Assembly: GCA_035578155.1 (NCBI GenBank)
Contig: JAPWDM010000068.1
Span: 558,001-622,000, forward strand
DNA: 64,000 nt
Reading direction: 5' to 3'
Origin: Brachynemurus nebulosus
Lineage: Eukaryota > Arthropoda > Insecta > Neuroptera > Myrmeleontidae
The notes beneath the pieces are model-generated. The model was not told the DNA's origin. It saw nothing but the letters and a program-made list of their open reading frames with translations, and ran no database searches. Positions 1 to 8,050 of this stretch are shown here, one piece after another (positions within the stretch are counted from its first letter, which is position 1; each line of letters begins with the position of its first letter). The position numbers and the translations under genes were made by a program.

Positions 1-1
1 A

Positions 2-2374
2 ATTTTTAACCTTCAAAAAGATCAACTTAACAAACAAAATTACACTAAAATTAAAAATGTAACCAAGTTTAACGAGAATTTTTCTCTGAATAAAATAGCT
101 GACGATTTGAATAATTTGTACGATTTAACTTTATCCCCCAATGACGGTTTTCTTTCAGTTGAAATTGACATCCATCTTAGTAATCAAAAATTTTTTGAAA
201 AATTCAATTCCTCACATAAAACGTCTTTCACGTATGATGATGGTGCGATCTATTTTACACTAGATCATGGTGATATGCCCGCTCCATTGACAATTACTGA
301 GCCCCTTTCCAACAATTTGTGTAACAATATTTTCTATATACATGTCCCAGAACCCGATGACTTTTTCAATTCAATCTGTTTAGAACAGCAATTTCATTTC
401 CACGAACGTGTATTGAATTTGTCTTCAATGGACCTAAGTCCAGATGAACTCGAAATGCTAGAAAAAGGACTAAAATTCTCTCCTAAACTACCCATAACTT
501 TTCCCACCCTACTCGAATTTACCGCTTCCACATTGTCGCAATTTAAGAGATTTAATATAGAAACATCCATCTTATCTAAATTCATCGAAAAGTTCGATAA
601 CTTACAGAGTGACACTGAAGCTACACATAACCTCAAAATAATTAAAAATATTTCGTTGAAACTTAAAAACAATAATGTAATACTATCGAAAGCCGACAAA
701 GGGAATACAGTTGTTTTGTTTGATAGGGAATTATATGTAAACAAACTCTATGATTTTTTAAATAGTGACAATTTTATTAAACTTAAAACTAATCCGACAG
801 AACGCCTTAAAACTAAATTTAAAAATTTTATTCGTGCACATAACTTGCAAAACGATATTAAACTTCCGATGAACCCTCAAACACCTCGATTATATGGTCT
901 GCCTAAGATCCATAAACCAGGAAATAAATTTAGACCTGTCGTTTCTCACATCGATTCTTTATTTAACAGCCCGAGCATTTGGTTCCTAAAAATGATTCAA
1001 TTTATAGATTTCAAATTTTCTTTCACGCTAAACAATTCATTAGAACTTACCGATTTTCTCACTCAACTCAAAACCCCTAATAATTGCATTCTTCTAAGTT
1101 TAGATGTTTGTGATCTCTATACGTCGGTCCCTCTTGCTGAACTCAAAATTTTAATCCAAAACTTTATAATGCTTAATGCACATTGTTTTCCACAATCAGT
1201 AAATATCGAGTCACTTTATAGTGGCCTTAACCTTCTCCTTGATCATAATTATTTTATTTTCAACAACGACATCTATACACAACTCAATGGCTTATCAATG
1301 GGCCTTGCTATTGCCCCTTTTATGGCTAACTTTTTTATGGACCACTTGGAGCAGACCTTTTTCAGTTCAAATTTTGAATTTATTAAAAAGATTGTATGTT
1401 GGAAACGCTATGTGGATGACATCTTCGTAGTTTGGTCTGGTTCCCACGAAGAAGCCCTTACACTTCTTGACTATCTTAACACTCTCCATCCTAGAATAAA
1501 GTTTACCATAGAATTTGAATCTGATAACAAATTGAATTTTCTTGATCTTACCATAACGAAGGACCCTTACTCTAAGTTTTTGCAATGCTCTGTGTACAGA
1601 AAACCAACACATACGGATCACTGTATCCACGTAACTTCGTCACATCCTCTACAACATAAAATGGCGTTTTTTAACCATGCATTTCATAGACTGTTTACGT
1701 ACCCCCTGAATAAGCACAGTTTTTACATTGAACTTTCTACCATTATCCATATTGGTTGTCAGAACGGCTATACTTTGGATTTTCTTTATAATATCTATAA
1801 AAAATTTTTAAACCGTAAGTTAGATTCAACCATTTTCCCTAATTTGTCTGTCACCAACCAGATAACCTCTAAACAGTATGCGTCTATTCCATTTATCAAT
1901 GAACAGGTTAGTCTGTTCCACAAAGTATTTCACGATCATGATATTAAGCTGAGTTTCTCGTCTTCCGCTACGTTGTCATCTCTGTTGGTGAAAACCAAGG
2001 ATTCTATTTCCAAATTTAACAGATCCGGAGTTTATAGATACATTTGTAAAATTTGCAAAACTTCGTACACGGGACAATCGGGAAGAAAATTGATAACCAG
2101 GTTTAACGAACATTTAGCAGCTATAAAATCATCCAACACCAGAGGTTATTCGGCTATAGCACAACACATCATTGACACAGACCACGAGTTTTGTGTTGAA
2201 TCTGACTTTGAGGTTTTGCATATTTGCACAAAGAGTGTTTTTATGAATTATTTGGAGACCCTTAGAATTTCCGAAGAAATTGTACTTGACAACCCTAATC
2301 TAAATGAAACCAATCAGTTGTTTGATTTCAATATGACACTAGACATAATACGACGCATGCGCGAACTTTTTTAG
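2..2374 (+). CDS. Penelope-like element polyprotein (reverse transcriptase + GIY-YIG endonuclease), 5' end outside window
   Basis: The frame is open from base 2 to the stop at 2372-2374, about 790 codons, so the true start lies upstream. It encodes the replication protein of a Penelope-like retroelement. The reverse transcriptase block shows SKADKGNTVVLFD (~690-725), RLYGLPKIHKP (~888-920), motif A LDVCDLYTSVP (~1099-1131), motif B GLSMGLAIAPF and the catalytic YVDD box at 1409-1420. NFLDLTITKD and YRKPTHTD mark the thumb. A C-terminal GIY-YIG nuclease starts with GVYRYICKICKTSYTGQSGR (~2027-2090), including the Cys pair usual in this family and R/H/E residues downstream. No stop or frameshift is visible, so this copy is young or recently active compared with the other elements here. 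It is recognised from motifs; the subfamily is not assigned. Confidence 0.93.
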   Translation: MFNLQKDQLNKQNYTKIKNVTKFNENFSLNKIADDLNNLYDLTLSPNDGFLSVEIDIHLSNQKFFEKFNSSHKTSFTYDDGAIYFTLDHGDMPAPLTITEPLSNNLCNNIFYIHVPEPDDFFNSICLEQQFHFHERVLNLSSMDLSPDELEMLEKGLKFSPKLPITFPTLLEFTASTLSQFKRFNIETSILSKFIEKFDNLQSDTEATHNLKIIKNISLKLKNNNVILSKADKGNTVVLFDRELYVNKLYDFLNSDNFIKLKTNPTERLKTKFKNFIRAHNLQNDIKLPMNPQTPRLYGLPKIHKPGNKFRPVVSHIDSLFNSPSIWFLKMIQFIDFKFSFTLNNSLELTDFLTQLKTPNNCILLSLDVCDLYTSVPLAELKILIQNFIMLNAHCFPQSVNIESLYSGLNLLLDHNYFIFNNDIYTQLNGLSMGLAIAPFMANFFMDHLEQTFFSSNFEFIKKIVCWKRYVDDIFVVWSGSHEEALTLLDYLNTLHPRIKFTIEFESDNKLNFLDLTITKDPYSKFLQCSVYRKPTHTDHCIHVTSSHPLQHKMAFFNHAFHRLFTYPLNKHSFYIELSTIIHIGCQNGYTLDFLYNIYKKFLNRKLDSTIFPNLSVTNQITSKQYASIPFINEQVSLFHKVFHDHDIKLSFSSSATLSSLLVKTKDSISKFNRSGVYRYICKICKTSYTGQSGRKLITRFNEHLAAIKSSNTRGYSAIAQHIIDTDHEFCVESDFEVLHICTKSVFMNYLETLRISEEIVLDNPNLNETNQLFDFNMTLDIIRRMRELF

Positions 2375-3181
2375 TTGTTTGTGATCGATTCTCTATCCCA
2401 ACTATATTTTTCTTATTTAAAATTAAGTATAATTTTGTCATTCAAGCAGTTTGTACACATTTGTCTCGCAATGTTCATTTATATTAAAATTATTTTGTTT
2501 TCTGTAATTACATAATTCACGTATCAGTGACATTCAATCAAAATGTGTTGTTTTACTATTTATTTTTTATCTTAATTTTATCGTAACTACAATTTGTTTT
2601 TTATTATCTCAACGTTTTTTTTGCATTTTTAGTTAAAATGTCAACGTTTTTTCAAATTTTATTTAAAATATTTCTGTAATTCGTATTTTGGTCATAATTT
2701 AGATATATTTTGCATCATCTACAGGGCGTGTGTCGTTTAAAACAAAGAGATGTTGTCCTCTCAAAAACTGTTTTGATAATTTTCATTAACTACAAGTTCA
2801 ATTAAATTTACTGTATTTTTTCACTGCTTTCTTGACATTGATTGTGTTATCTTTTCTTGATGTTCTTACTGGCTTTGATTTAGTTATCTTCTTTTTCTGA
2901 CAATTTGACCTCAACTTTTTCTGTCAAAGTTGAGCATTTTAGACTGCGATTTTTGAAGTCTGATGTTTTTTGATAATGGCATTGAATATGCCGAAACTAG
3001 TCAAAACTTGACCATTTTTTGATTGTTTTAATTTTTGTTTTATATTTTTTCGTTATGATTTTTGATTAGGTGATCACTTCACTTTTTTTTGCGGGTTTTT
3101 TGTCGTATTTTTGTTATTGATCTTATAATTTTTTCCCGCAGTTGGTTTGATTTGTTAAGTTTCATCATTAGATTTTGACGA
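2375..3181 (+). other. 3' region of the Penelope-like element and flank, no gene
   Basis: Very AT-rich sequence after the Penelope stop codon. It holds a short hairpin (CTCAACTTT ... AAAGTTGAG, ~2911-2936) and the GAAACTAGTC motif at 2992-3002. A related GAAAACTAGTTT motif follows the second Penelope fragment at ~36415-36426. I see no reading frame of note. The exact 3' end of the element is not determined. Confidence 0.5.
2958..3016 (+). ncRNA. possible degenerate hammerhead-ribozyme relic
   Basis: Penelope-like elements are known to carry hammerhead motifs in their terminal repeats. Here TGATAA is followed by a small stem (GGCA/TGCC, 2978-2992), then GAAAC and a possible third stem (GTCAA/TTGAC, ~3000-3012). 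That is the order CUGAUGA - stem II - GAAA - stem III. The CUGAUGA box reads TTGATAA, so two core positions are changed and cleavage activity is unlikely. This is a tentative match by eye. Confidence 0.3.
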
Positions 3182-3182
3182 T

Positions 3183-3404
3183 TCACTTTTTATTGAAAGT
3201 CTCTTCTTCTCCGCGCTGTTCACTTGTGTCCCCATTATTTACCGACTGATTAGTGGTATATCCAAACTGATTATTTGCGATCTGGTTATTATTGTTTGTT
3301 TGATGTTCCTCAGCATTTGAACGCGTATGCATTCTTCTTTTCATATGACGTAAAAGAGAATCTCTCCGCGAAAATGTCTTATCACAAGGCATACACCCAA
3401 ACAT
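3183..3404 (-). CDS. C2H2 zinc-finger ORF, left copy of the inverted pair
   Basis: A 73-codon ORF whose first ~34 residues form one C2H2 finger (Cys4-x2-Cys7-x12-His20-x5-His26, with SRRDSLLRHM in the helix). An Asn/Gln-rich tail follows (EEHQTNNNNQIANNQFGY). It matches the right copy at 4160 until a G-run indel changes the frame, giving a different short C-terminus ending FNKK. A single finger could bind DNA or protein; the function is unknown. The ORF follows its own TATA/initiator by ~40 nt. It may be a real small gene of a mobile element or a truncated duplicate; nothing here decides. Confidence 0.5.
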   Translation of the reverse strand: MFGCMPCDKTFSRRDSLLRHMKRRMHTRSNAEEHQTNNNNQIANNQFGYTTNQSVNNGDTSEQRGEEETFNKK

Positions 3405-3440
3405 TTTTGATAGATGTGAATAGTTTGATTTACAGCATAA

Positions 3441-3478
3441 GACTGATTAGTTTTTATATCGACCTGACCTTATATAGT
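3441..3478 (-). promoter_or_regulatory. TATA + initiator core promoter, left copy
   Basis: On the minus strand CTATATAAGG (3469-3478) lies about 32 nt upstream of TCAGTC (3441-3446), the arthropod initiator consensus. It would drive the leftward zinc-finger ORF. It mirrors the right copy at 4088-4124. Confidence 0.6.
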
Positions 3479-3499
3479 ATAACCAGAGCAAAATTGACG

Positions 3500-4061
3500 T
3501 AAAGTAACGCCACCAAACGCCACCAAAATTGACGTAAAGTAACACCAAAAATACACCAAATAACACCAAAAATACACCAAATAGACACACAAAATACACC
3601 AAGTAACACCAAAATTACACCAAATTTACACCAAAATTACACCAAATAACACCAAAAATACACCAAATAACACCAAAATTACACCAAAAACACACCAAAA
3701 ATACACCAAATTACACCAAAAATACATCAAATAACGCCAAAGTTACACCAAAATTACACCAAAATTACAGCAAAAATACACCAAAATTACACCAAAATTA
3801 CACCAAATAACACCAAAAATACATCAAATAACACCAAAAACACACCAAAAATACACCAATTTACACCAAAAATACATCAAATAACGTCAAAATTACACCA
3901 AATTTACACCAAAATTACACCAAAAATACACCAAAAATACACCAAAATTACACCAAAAATACACCAAAAATACTCGAAATTACACCAAAAATTCACCAAA
4001 ATTACACCAAAACCCACCAAATGCTCCAAATGACCCCAAATGACACCAAAAATATACCAAA
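3500..4061. repeat. ACACCAAA-type minisatellite between divergent promoters
   Basis: About 560 bp of irregular tandem units close to ACACCAAAAAT, with variants ACACCAAATA and ACACCAAAATT. The plus strand is almost devoid of G, so there is strong strand asymmetry. The repeat sits exactly between the two inverted promoter units. Open frames through it encode only repetitive hydrophobic peptide and are not taken as genes. Confidence 0.9.
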
Positions 4062-4087
4062 TTGACGCCAGTTCTGCTCTGGCTATA

Positions 4088-4124
4088 CTATATAAGGTCA
4101 GGTCGATATAAAAACTAATCAGTC
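4088..4124 (+). promoter_or_regulatory. TATA + initiator core promoter, right copy
   Basis: CTATATAAGG at 4088-4097 and TCAGTC at 4119-4124. The spacing from the first T of TATA to the initiator A is 32 nt, ideal for an arthropod RNA polymerase II promoter. The first ATG follows at 4160, leaving a leader of about 39 nt. Confidence 0.65.
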
Positions 4125-4159
4125 TTATGCTGTAAATCAAAATATTCACATCTATCAAA

Positions 4160-4594
4160 ATGTTTGGGTGTATGCCTTGTGATAAGACATTTTCGCGGAG
4201 AGATTCTCTTTTACGTCATATGGAAAGAAGAGTGCATACGCGTTCAAATACTGAGGAACATCAAACAAACAATAATAACCAGATCGCAAATAATCAGTTT
4301 GGATATACCACTAATCAGTCGGTAAATAATGGGACACAAGTGAACAGCGCGGAGAAGAAGAGACTTTCAATACAAAGTGAATCAATTAAAATTGACATAG
4401 TGTTTGAAAAATTACCAAACTGGATCGGCTGGGACTCGAACCCGGATCTCTTGGTTACCGGTCCAGTCGGATCTCAGCCGATCCAGTTTGGTAATTTTTC
4501 AAACACTATGTCAATTTTAATTAACATAATGAATTGGCCATTTGCCAAAGTACATCGAGTGTTCAAGTATCAGCCAAAGCTGGACATTAAGTGA
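4160..4594 (+). CDS. C2H2 zinc-finger ORF, right copy, with C-terminus replaced by an inserted palindrome
   Basis: A 144-codon ORF. Residues 1-34 form one C2H2 finger (C4, C7, H20, H26), followed by an Asn-rich linker and a basic stretch (AEKKRL). From about residue 75 the frame reads through the 139-bp palindromic insert at 4384-4522 and then unrelated sequence, so the last ~70 residues are almost certainly not the original C-terminus. The peptide GWDSNPDLLVTG is the translation of a tRNA-like T-arm, not a protein motif. In the left copy the homologous region in the same frame would end soon after KSESSKSNDET. No function is assigned; it is possibly the small DNA-binding gene of a mobile or virus-derived element. 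Confidence 0.5.
   Translation: MFGCMPCDKTFSRRDSLLRHMERRVHTRSNTEEHQTNNNNQIANNQFGYTTNQSVNNGTQVNSAEKKRLSIQSESIKIDIVFEKLPNWIGWDSNPDLLVTGPVGSQPIQFGNFSNTMSILINIMNWPFAKVHRVFKYQPKLDIK
4384..4522. repeat. 139-bp palindromic insert with two perfect 48-bp arms
   Basis: Bases 4384-4431 and 4475-4522 are perfect reverse complements over 48 bp, separated by a 43-nt loop. The left arm begins at the first base where homology between the two zinc-finger copies stops (4383/4384), so the unit inserted or recombined exactly there. No clear target-site duplication is visible. Perfect arms suggest recent formation. Confidence 0.9.
4422..4484 (-). ncRNA. tRNA-like relic (T-arm and closed acceptor stem, no full D-arm)
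   Basis: Read on the minus strand, the 63-nt segment starts GGATCGG and ends CCGATCC, a 7-bp acceptor-like stem. Just inside the 3' side lies the T-arm box GGGTTCGAGTCCC. It is ~10 nt shorter than a tRNA, lacks a recognisable D-arm, and the anticodon stem is poorly paired. It is best read as a tRNA-derived (SINE-like) or tRNA-mimic fragment inside the palindrome. Confidence 0.5.
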
Positions 4595-4711
4595 ACATAT
4601 GAATATTGGTGTATGTTTAAATACGGATAAAAATCCGCCATACACTTATAATGTTTCACAGGCACTCGATAACATTTGAAATTAAAAGTACAAATACTAA
4701 GAAAATACTAA

Positions 4712-5176
4712 CCTTCATAATGGCCATTCGAAACCTGTTGATGAAGAAGAATATTTTGATGACCCGAACCATTTAGTTGATGAACTAAGAAGTTTAGCGA
4801 CTCAGACGCAAATTGGAGAAAAATGGTTAATACTATACGTAATTTAATGGCAAGGAGTCATATTATAAATCCCAGCTTCGCGGATTATATCGAAAACGAG
4901 AAAAAACGAAGCCATTTTAATAACTTAAAGGAAAGTGAGATTGGAAAGCGGATTATCTCAATAACTTGGGAATTGGAAAAGCATGATATTATTGAGCCAG
5001 TGTTAAAGTATATATCAAATGATGGCGAAGACAGCGATGAAAAAACATCTGCTAGTGATAGCGAAGATACTGCGAGCGACAACGAAGCTGATTATGACAA
5101 GAATACAGTCGCCAACGATGGTGATGAAAAAATTTCAGGTAAAGGGTTACACTTACGACCCTATAGAAGATATTAA
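4712..5176 (+). pseudogene. acidic-tailed ORF, frameshifted; unknown family
   Basis: An open frame from ~4712 encodes an acidic segment (DEEEYFDDPNHLVDELRSLA) up to about 4820, then stops. The +1 frame continues from 4823 as MVNTIRNLMARSHIINPSF and runs to 5176. The switch lies at an A run (GAAAAATGG), so a single-base indel probably split one ~150-aa protein. The second part has a helical region ending WELEKHDIIEPVLKYI and a Ser/Asp/Glu-rich tail (~residues 70-100). AATAAA occurs downstream at ~5250. It lies on the same strand as, and downstream of, the zinc-finger ORF, and could be its former C-terminal part or a neighbouring gene of the same element. I do not recognise the family. Confidence 0.4.
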
Positions 5177-6917
5177 AATAAGCTATCAACATTTAATAAG
5201 TTGTTAAAAATATCTTTGTATTTTTTCCAATAGCTGTATGTTAATTATTTAATAAAATATTTTAAAATAATGTGCGTGTTATTATTTCTTACATACCACA
5301 GTCCTTAAACAATTCGTTAAAAAAGATCACGGAAATGATTGTTCTTACAACGAACTATGTAATGTGTATTTTCTGAGCTATTAAAATAGGTAATGCTTTT
5401 TACTTGCTCCTGAATATAGGCAATTAAATTGCATTGTCCTATTAACATTCTGGTGCGATAGAACATATGTGTAAACTTTGTAATTCTTACCAATAAGTAT
5501 TTTACCTATATTATTAATGATTTGTTAAAAATAAAGTATCGTCGAACAATAATGATCTAAAACTGCTGTGCAGGAAAGGGTTAATTAATTGAATGCAGCT
5601 TAACTGCGAAAAAAAAAAATAAAATTTCGTATCCCAAATTAAAGTTTTTATCCGCTCTTGAAAGACGACGACCATTATTTTACTTTCCACCCTGTATACG
5701 TATTTATGTATTCTAAAGTATTAAATTGCATAAAGGAATGTTACGTTTTTTTTGCATTAGACATAATTTTCAATTCGTTTGCTTAGAAATATATATAATA
5801 ATTTTTATTATTTACATATAGTAACAGATAATTTTAGGTGTTTTTATAAAATTAGACTGCAAATAGTTTAAAAGCAGACATGGGTAATAGACAATCCAAA
5901 TTACAATTTTCATCATATGGGTATATATGGGTATTGTTTAAATTGTCTAAAACTATCGATTTTTTATTAAAAAATCTTTTAAACTGTATAAATGCTTTTA
6001 TTTAAGAGTAGAAAGGTTAACACAACATTAATGTTTTAATCCTAAAAAGCGTATCTTAACATAACTATCTAGGAAACCAAAATTTTCCTATCAATTTTGA
6101 GTGCTCAGTTTATAAAAAATATACTAGTTTTATTACACAGAAAGAAATCGTTTTAATTTCTAGTACATTATCGGTGGCTAAACATTTTACGTTAAATGAA
6201 TATGTAGGTTCTTATTCGAAATAAATTTTTAGTATCAATAATACTATTCTTGAAAATAAATTTTCTAATATTGATAGAATTTCCTAGTTTTTTACAATCA
6301 AATTTTCATTTTGGTATAAATTTCGTTTATGAAAATTTAAACAAGTAGGTACACTTGCTACATTTGAGATGTATATACATATGAGATATATACGATACGG
6401 TAACGTGTGGAATGCACTTCGTCAGCAGTTTGCTATATGTGATTATAACTTTGTACCGTTAAAAAAATACACATAAATAATATTACATATACTTACATAG
6501 TTAAGAAATTATTTTTTATAAAATATAAATTAATACGCTATAGCGTGAACCGTTCTATAGCGTGTACCTTTAATTTCAAAATTAATTTTTTATAACATTG
6601 ATAATAGTTTTAAAACTTGTTACTTTTGCTAGCAAAAAATCTGCATATGAATAAAAACTAACTTTACTTCTATAAATAGTCGTTTATTTAAGTTACATAA
6701 GGTTCATAATAGCAAATATACATACACAATTATGTGAATTTTATATTGAATTCTAATATTCGAGTAATGTTTGTACTTAAAATAAAGCAAATTATAACAT
6801 AATTTTTATTTTTACATATTAGACTGAAATTTTCCTTCGTAGTATTAGTAGCAATATATCTGTTAATAACGTCAGTAAAACATACATACACACGACTTAT
6901 TTAAGCAAGCTCACACC
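5177..6917. other. gene-less AT-rich stretch
   Basis: No coding signal seen on either strand. One small oddity is a pair of CTATAGCGTG direct repeats at ~6537-6565, the first within the palindrome CGCTATAGCG. Confidence 0.6.
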
Positions 6918-6954
6918 TATAAAAATCAGTTTTATTTTAAATAAAACATTAGTT
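6918..6954 (+). promoter_or_regulatory. TATA + initiator-like core promoter of the 170-aa ORF
   Basis: TATAAAAA at 6918-6925 and TTAGTT (near the TCAGTT initiator) at 6949-6954; the spacing of 33 nt matches that of the zinc-finger promoters. The ATG follows at 6997. Confidence 0.5.
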
Positions 6955-6996
6955 GCTGAATTCTAAGCTGAACAGTTTGACTCTAGACTTCGCACA

Positions 6997-7509
6997 ATGA
7001 AGACCGACGTAGCAATTGTTGACTTCCAAGGATTTCCAAATTCAACAAATGGGAAATTCTACATAAAGGAATTGGCTGTGTTGAAATTCGATTCTTCCGA
7101 TGAAAATTGTGGTGAAGATTATATACTACAGCACTATGCATTCAAATCACCAATACCGTTTTGTGGATTAAGTGAAAAAGATCAACGCACAGCTCGCTGG
7201 TTGCGGAAAAAACATCATGGGTTCTCCTGGCTGGATGGACATATTGAATACGAGGAACTACAGTACATTTTAATAAACAATCTACACGGAACTCGAATCA
7301 TTTATACGAAAGGAGAAGAAAAAGTGCGCTATTTGAAACGACTACTACCATCAGCGCTCATAATGAACTTTGAAGAAATAACAATTTGCCCCAAGTTGAG
7401 AATCATAACATCAACATACACTAGCCCTCGATGCGGCCAGCATTCCGGAGCAACATGCGCCATGGAAAATGTCATATCCATATACAAATATTATTGTAAT
7501 AACATTTAA
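6997..7509 (+). CDS. 170-aa orphan ORF with inactive DEDD-exonuclease-like layout
   Basis: An intact ORF with its own TATA/initiator upstream and AATAAA at 7538-7543 downstream, so it looks like a complete intronless gene. It resembles a type of uncharacterised protein I have seen repeatedly in arthropod genomes. The order of motifs is: a hydrophobic strand with VDFQGF (residues 8-13), KELAVLKF (24-31), HHGFSW plus LDG (73-81), a strand followed by YTKGEEK (103-109), CP (131-132), and Cys146-x2-His149-x4-Cys154-Ala-x2-NV (146-159). This is the spacing of DEDDh-type 3'-5' exonucleases, but the second acidic residue of motif I is Gln11, Lys105 sits where motif II would have Asp, and the C-terminal motif is Cys/His-rich. 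If the fold is right the catalytic centre is lost. That comparison is inference; function is unknown. Confidence 0.6.
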   Translation: MKTDVAIVDFQGFPNSTNGKFYIKELAVLKFDSSDENCGEDYILQHYAFKSPIPFCGLSEKDQRTARWLRKKHHGFSWLDGHIEYEELQYILINNLHGTRIIYTKGEEKVRYLKRLLPSALIMNFEEITICPKLRIITSTYTSPRCGQHSGATCAMENVISIYKYYCNNI

Positions 7510-7543
7510 ACATTTTTATTGTAAAATATTTCTTTTAAATAAA

Positions 7544-7700
7544 TTTATTAAAATAAGAAAAATTAAAAAAATAAAAAAATTAAAAATAAAAAAAATGTGT
7601 TTTTATTTAATAAAAAAAATAAAAATTAAAAATTAAAAAAAAATGTGTTTTTATTTAGAGGAAAACCTGTATAAACCTATTTTCAGATAAAAATATGATA
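7544..7700. other. A-rich low-complexity tract
   Basis: Runs of AAAAAT and AAAATTAAAA, with AAAAAATGTGTTTTTATTTA duplicated. No gene. It may be the decayed 3' end of the preceding unit. Confidence 0.6.
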
Positions 7701-7935
7701 AAATTATGAATCATGATACACAGTTCGCAGTGGTTCAGACTAGCAACGCCATCTTTTCATGGAATTTTAAATCTAGGTACAGAATTCGCGGTGGTTCCGA
7801 CTAGCAACGCCATCTTTTCATGGAATTTTGAATCTAGGTACAGAGTTCACAGTGGTTCCGACTAGCAACGCCATCTTTTCATGGAATTTTGAATCAAGGT
7901 ACAGAGTTCACAGTAGTTTAGACCAGCAACGCCAT
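7701..7935. repeat. 61-bp tandem repeat, about 3.8 copies
   Basis: A unit containing TAGCAACGCCATCTTTTCAT recurs at 7741, 7802 and 7863, with a partial copy at ~7924, all with period 61. Copies differ by a few bases (ACAGAATTCGCGG versus ACAGAGTTCACAG). The open frame through it from 7828 is regarded as chance. Confidence 0.9.
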
Positions 7936-8050
7936 CTAGACGACATAGCTTACCTATCTTCTCCCGCGGTCGTTAAAAAAAATCGGGAGGAGGGAGGAGG
8001 GCTCCAAAGCCCCATATTCCTACTACTAGAATGCCTCGAAAGTTATCTTT

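Larger units (their letters stand above)
3188..4377. repeat. large inverted repeat: two head-to-head zinc-finger/promoter units around a minisatellite
   Basis: Bases ~3188-3501 are a near-identical reverse complement of ~4062-4377. Each ~310-bp arm carries the same TATA box, initiator, short leader and zinc-finger reading frame, so transcription would diverge from the central repeat. Differences are scattered single bases plus a G-run indel (GGGG in the left copy, GGG in the right) that shifts the C-terminal frame. Homology ends at AAGTGAATC on both sides; in the right copy that is base 4383, immediately before a separate palindromic insert. Confidence 0.9.

Noticed and set aside
2958..3016. 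Active hammerhead ribozyme
   Set aside because: Two core positions of the CUGAUGA box are changed; kept only as a relic.
3904..4158. Minus-strand 84-codon ORF with repeated FGVIL/VYFWC
   Set aside because: It is the translation of the ACACCAAA minisatellite and overlaps the promoter; hydrophobicity comes from the repeat.
4422..4484. Functional tRNA gene
   Set aside because: Only 63 nt, no D-arm, poor anticodon stem and a mismatch in the T stem.
3183..7543. Named virus or Polinton/Maverick integration
   Set aside because: No polymerase B, integrase, capsid or packaging ATPase can be seen; only small ORFs, so the identity is not claimed.
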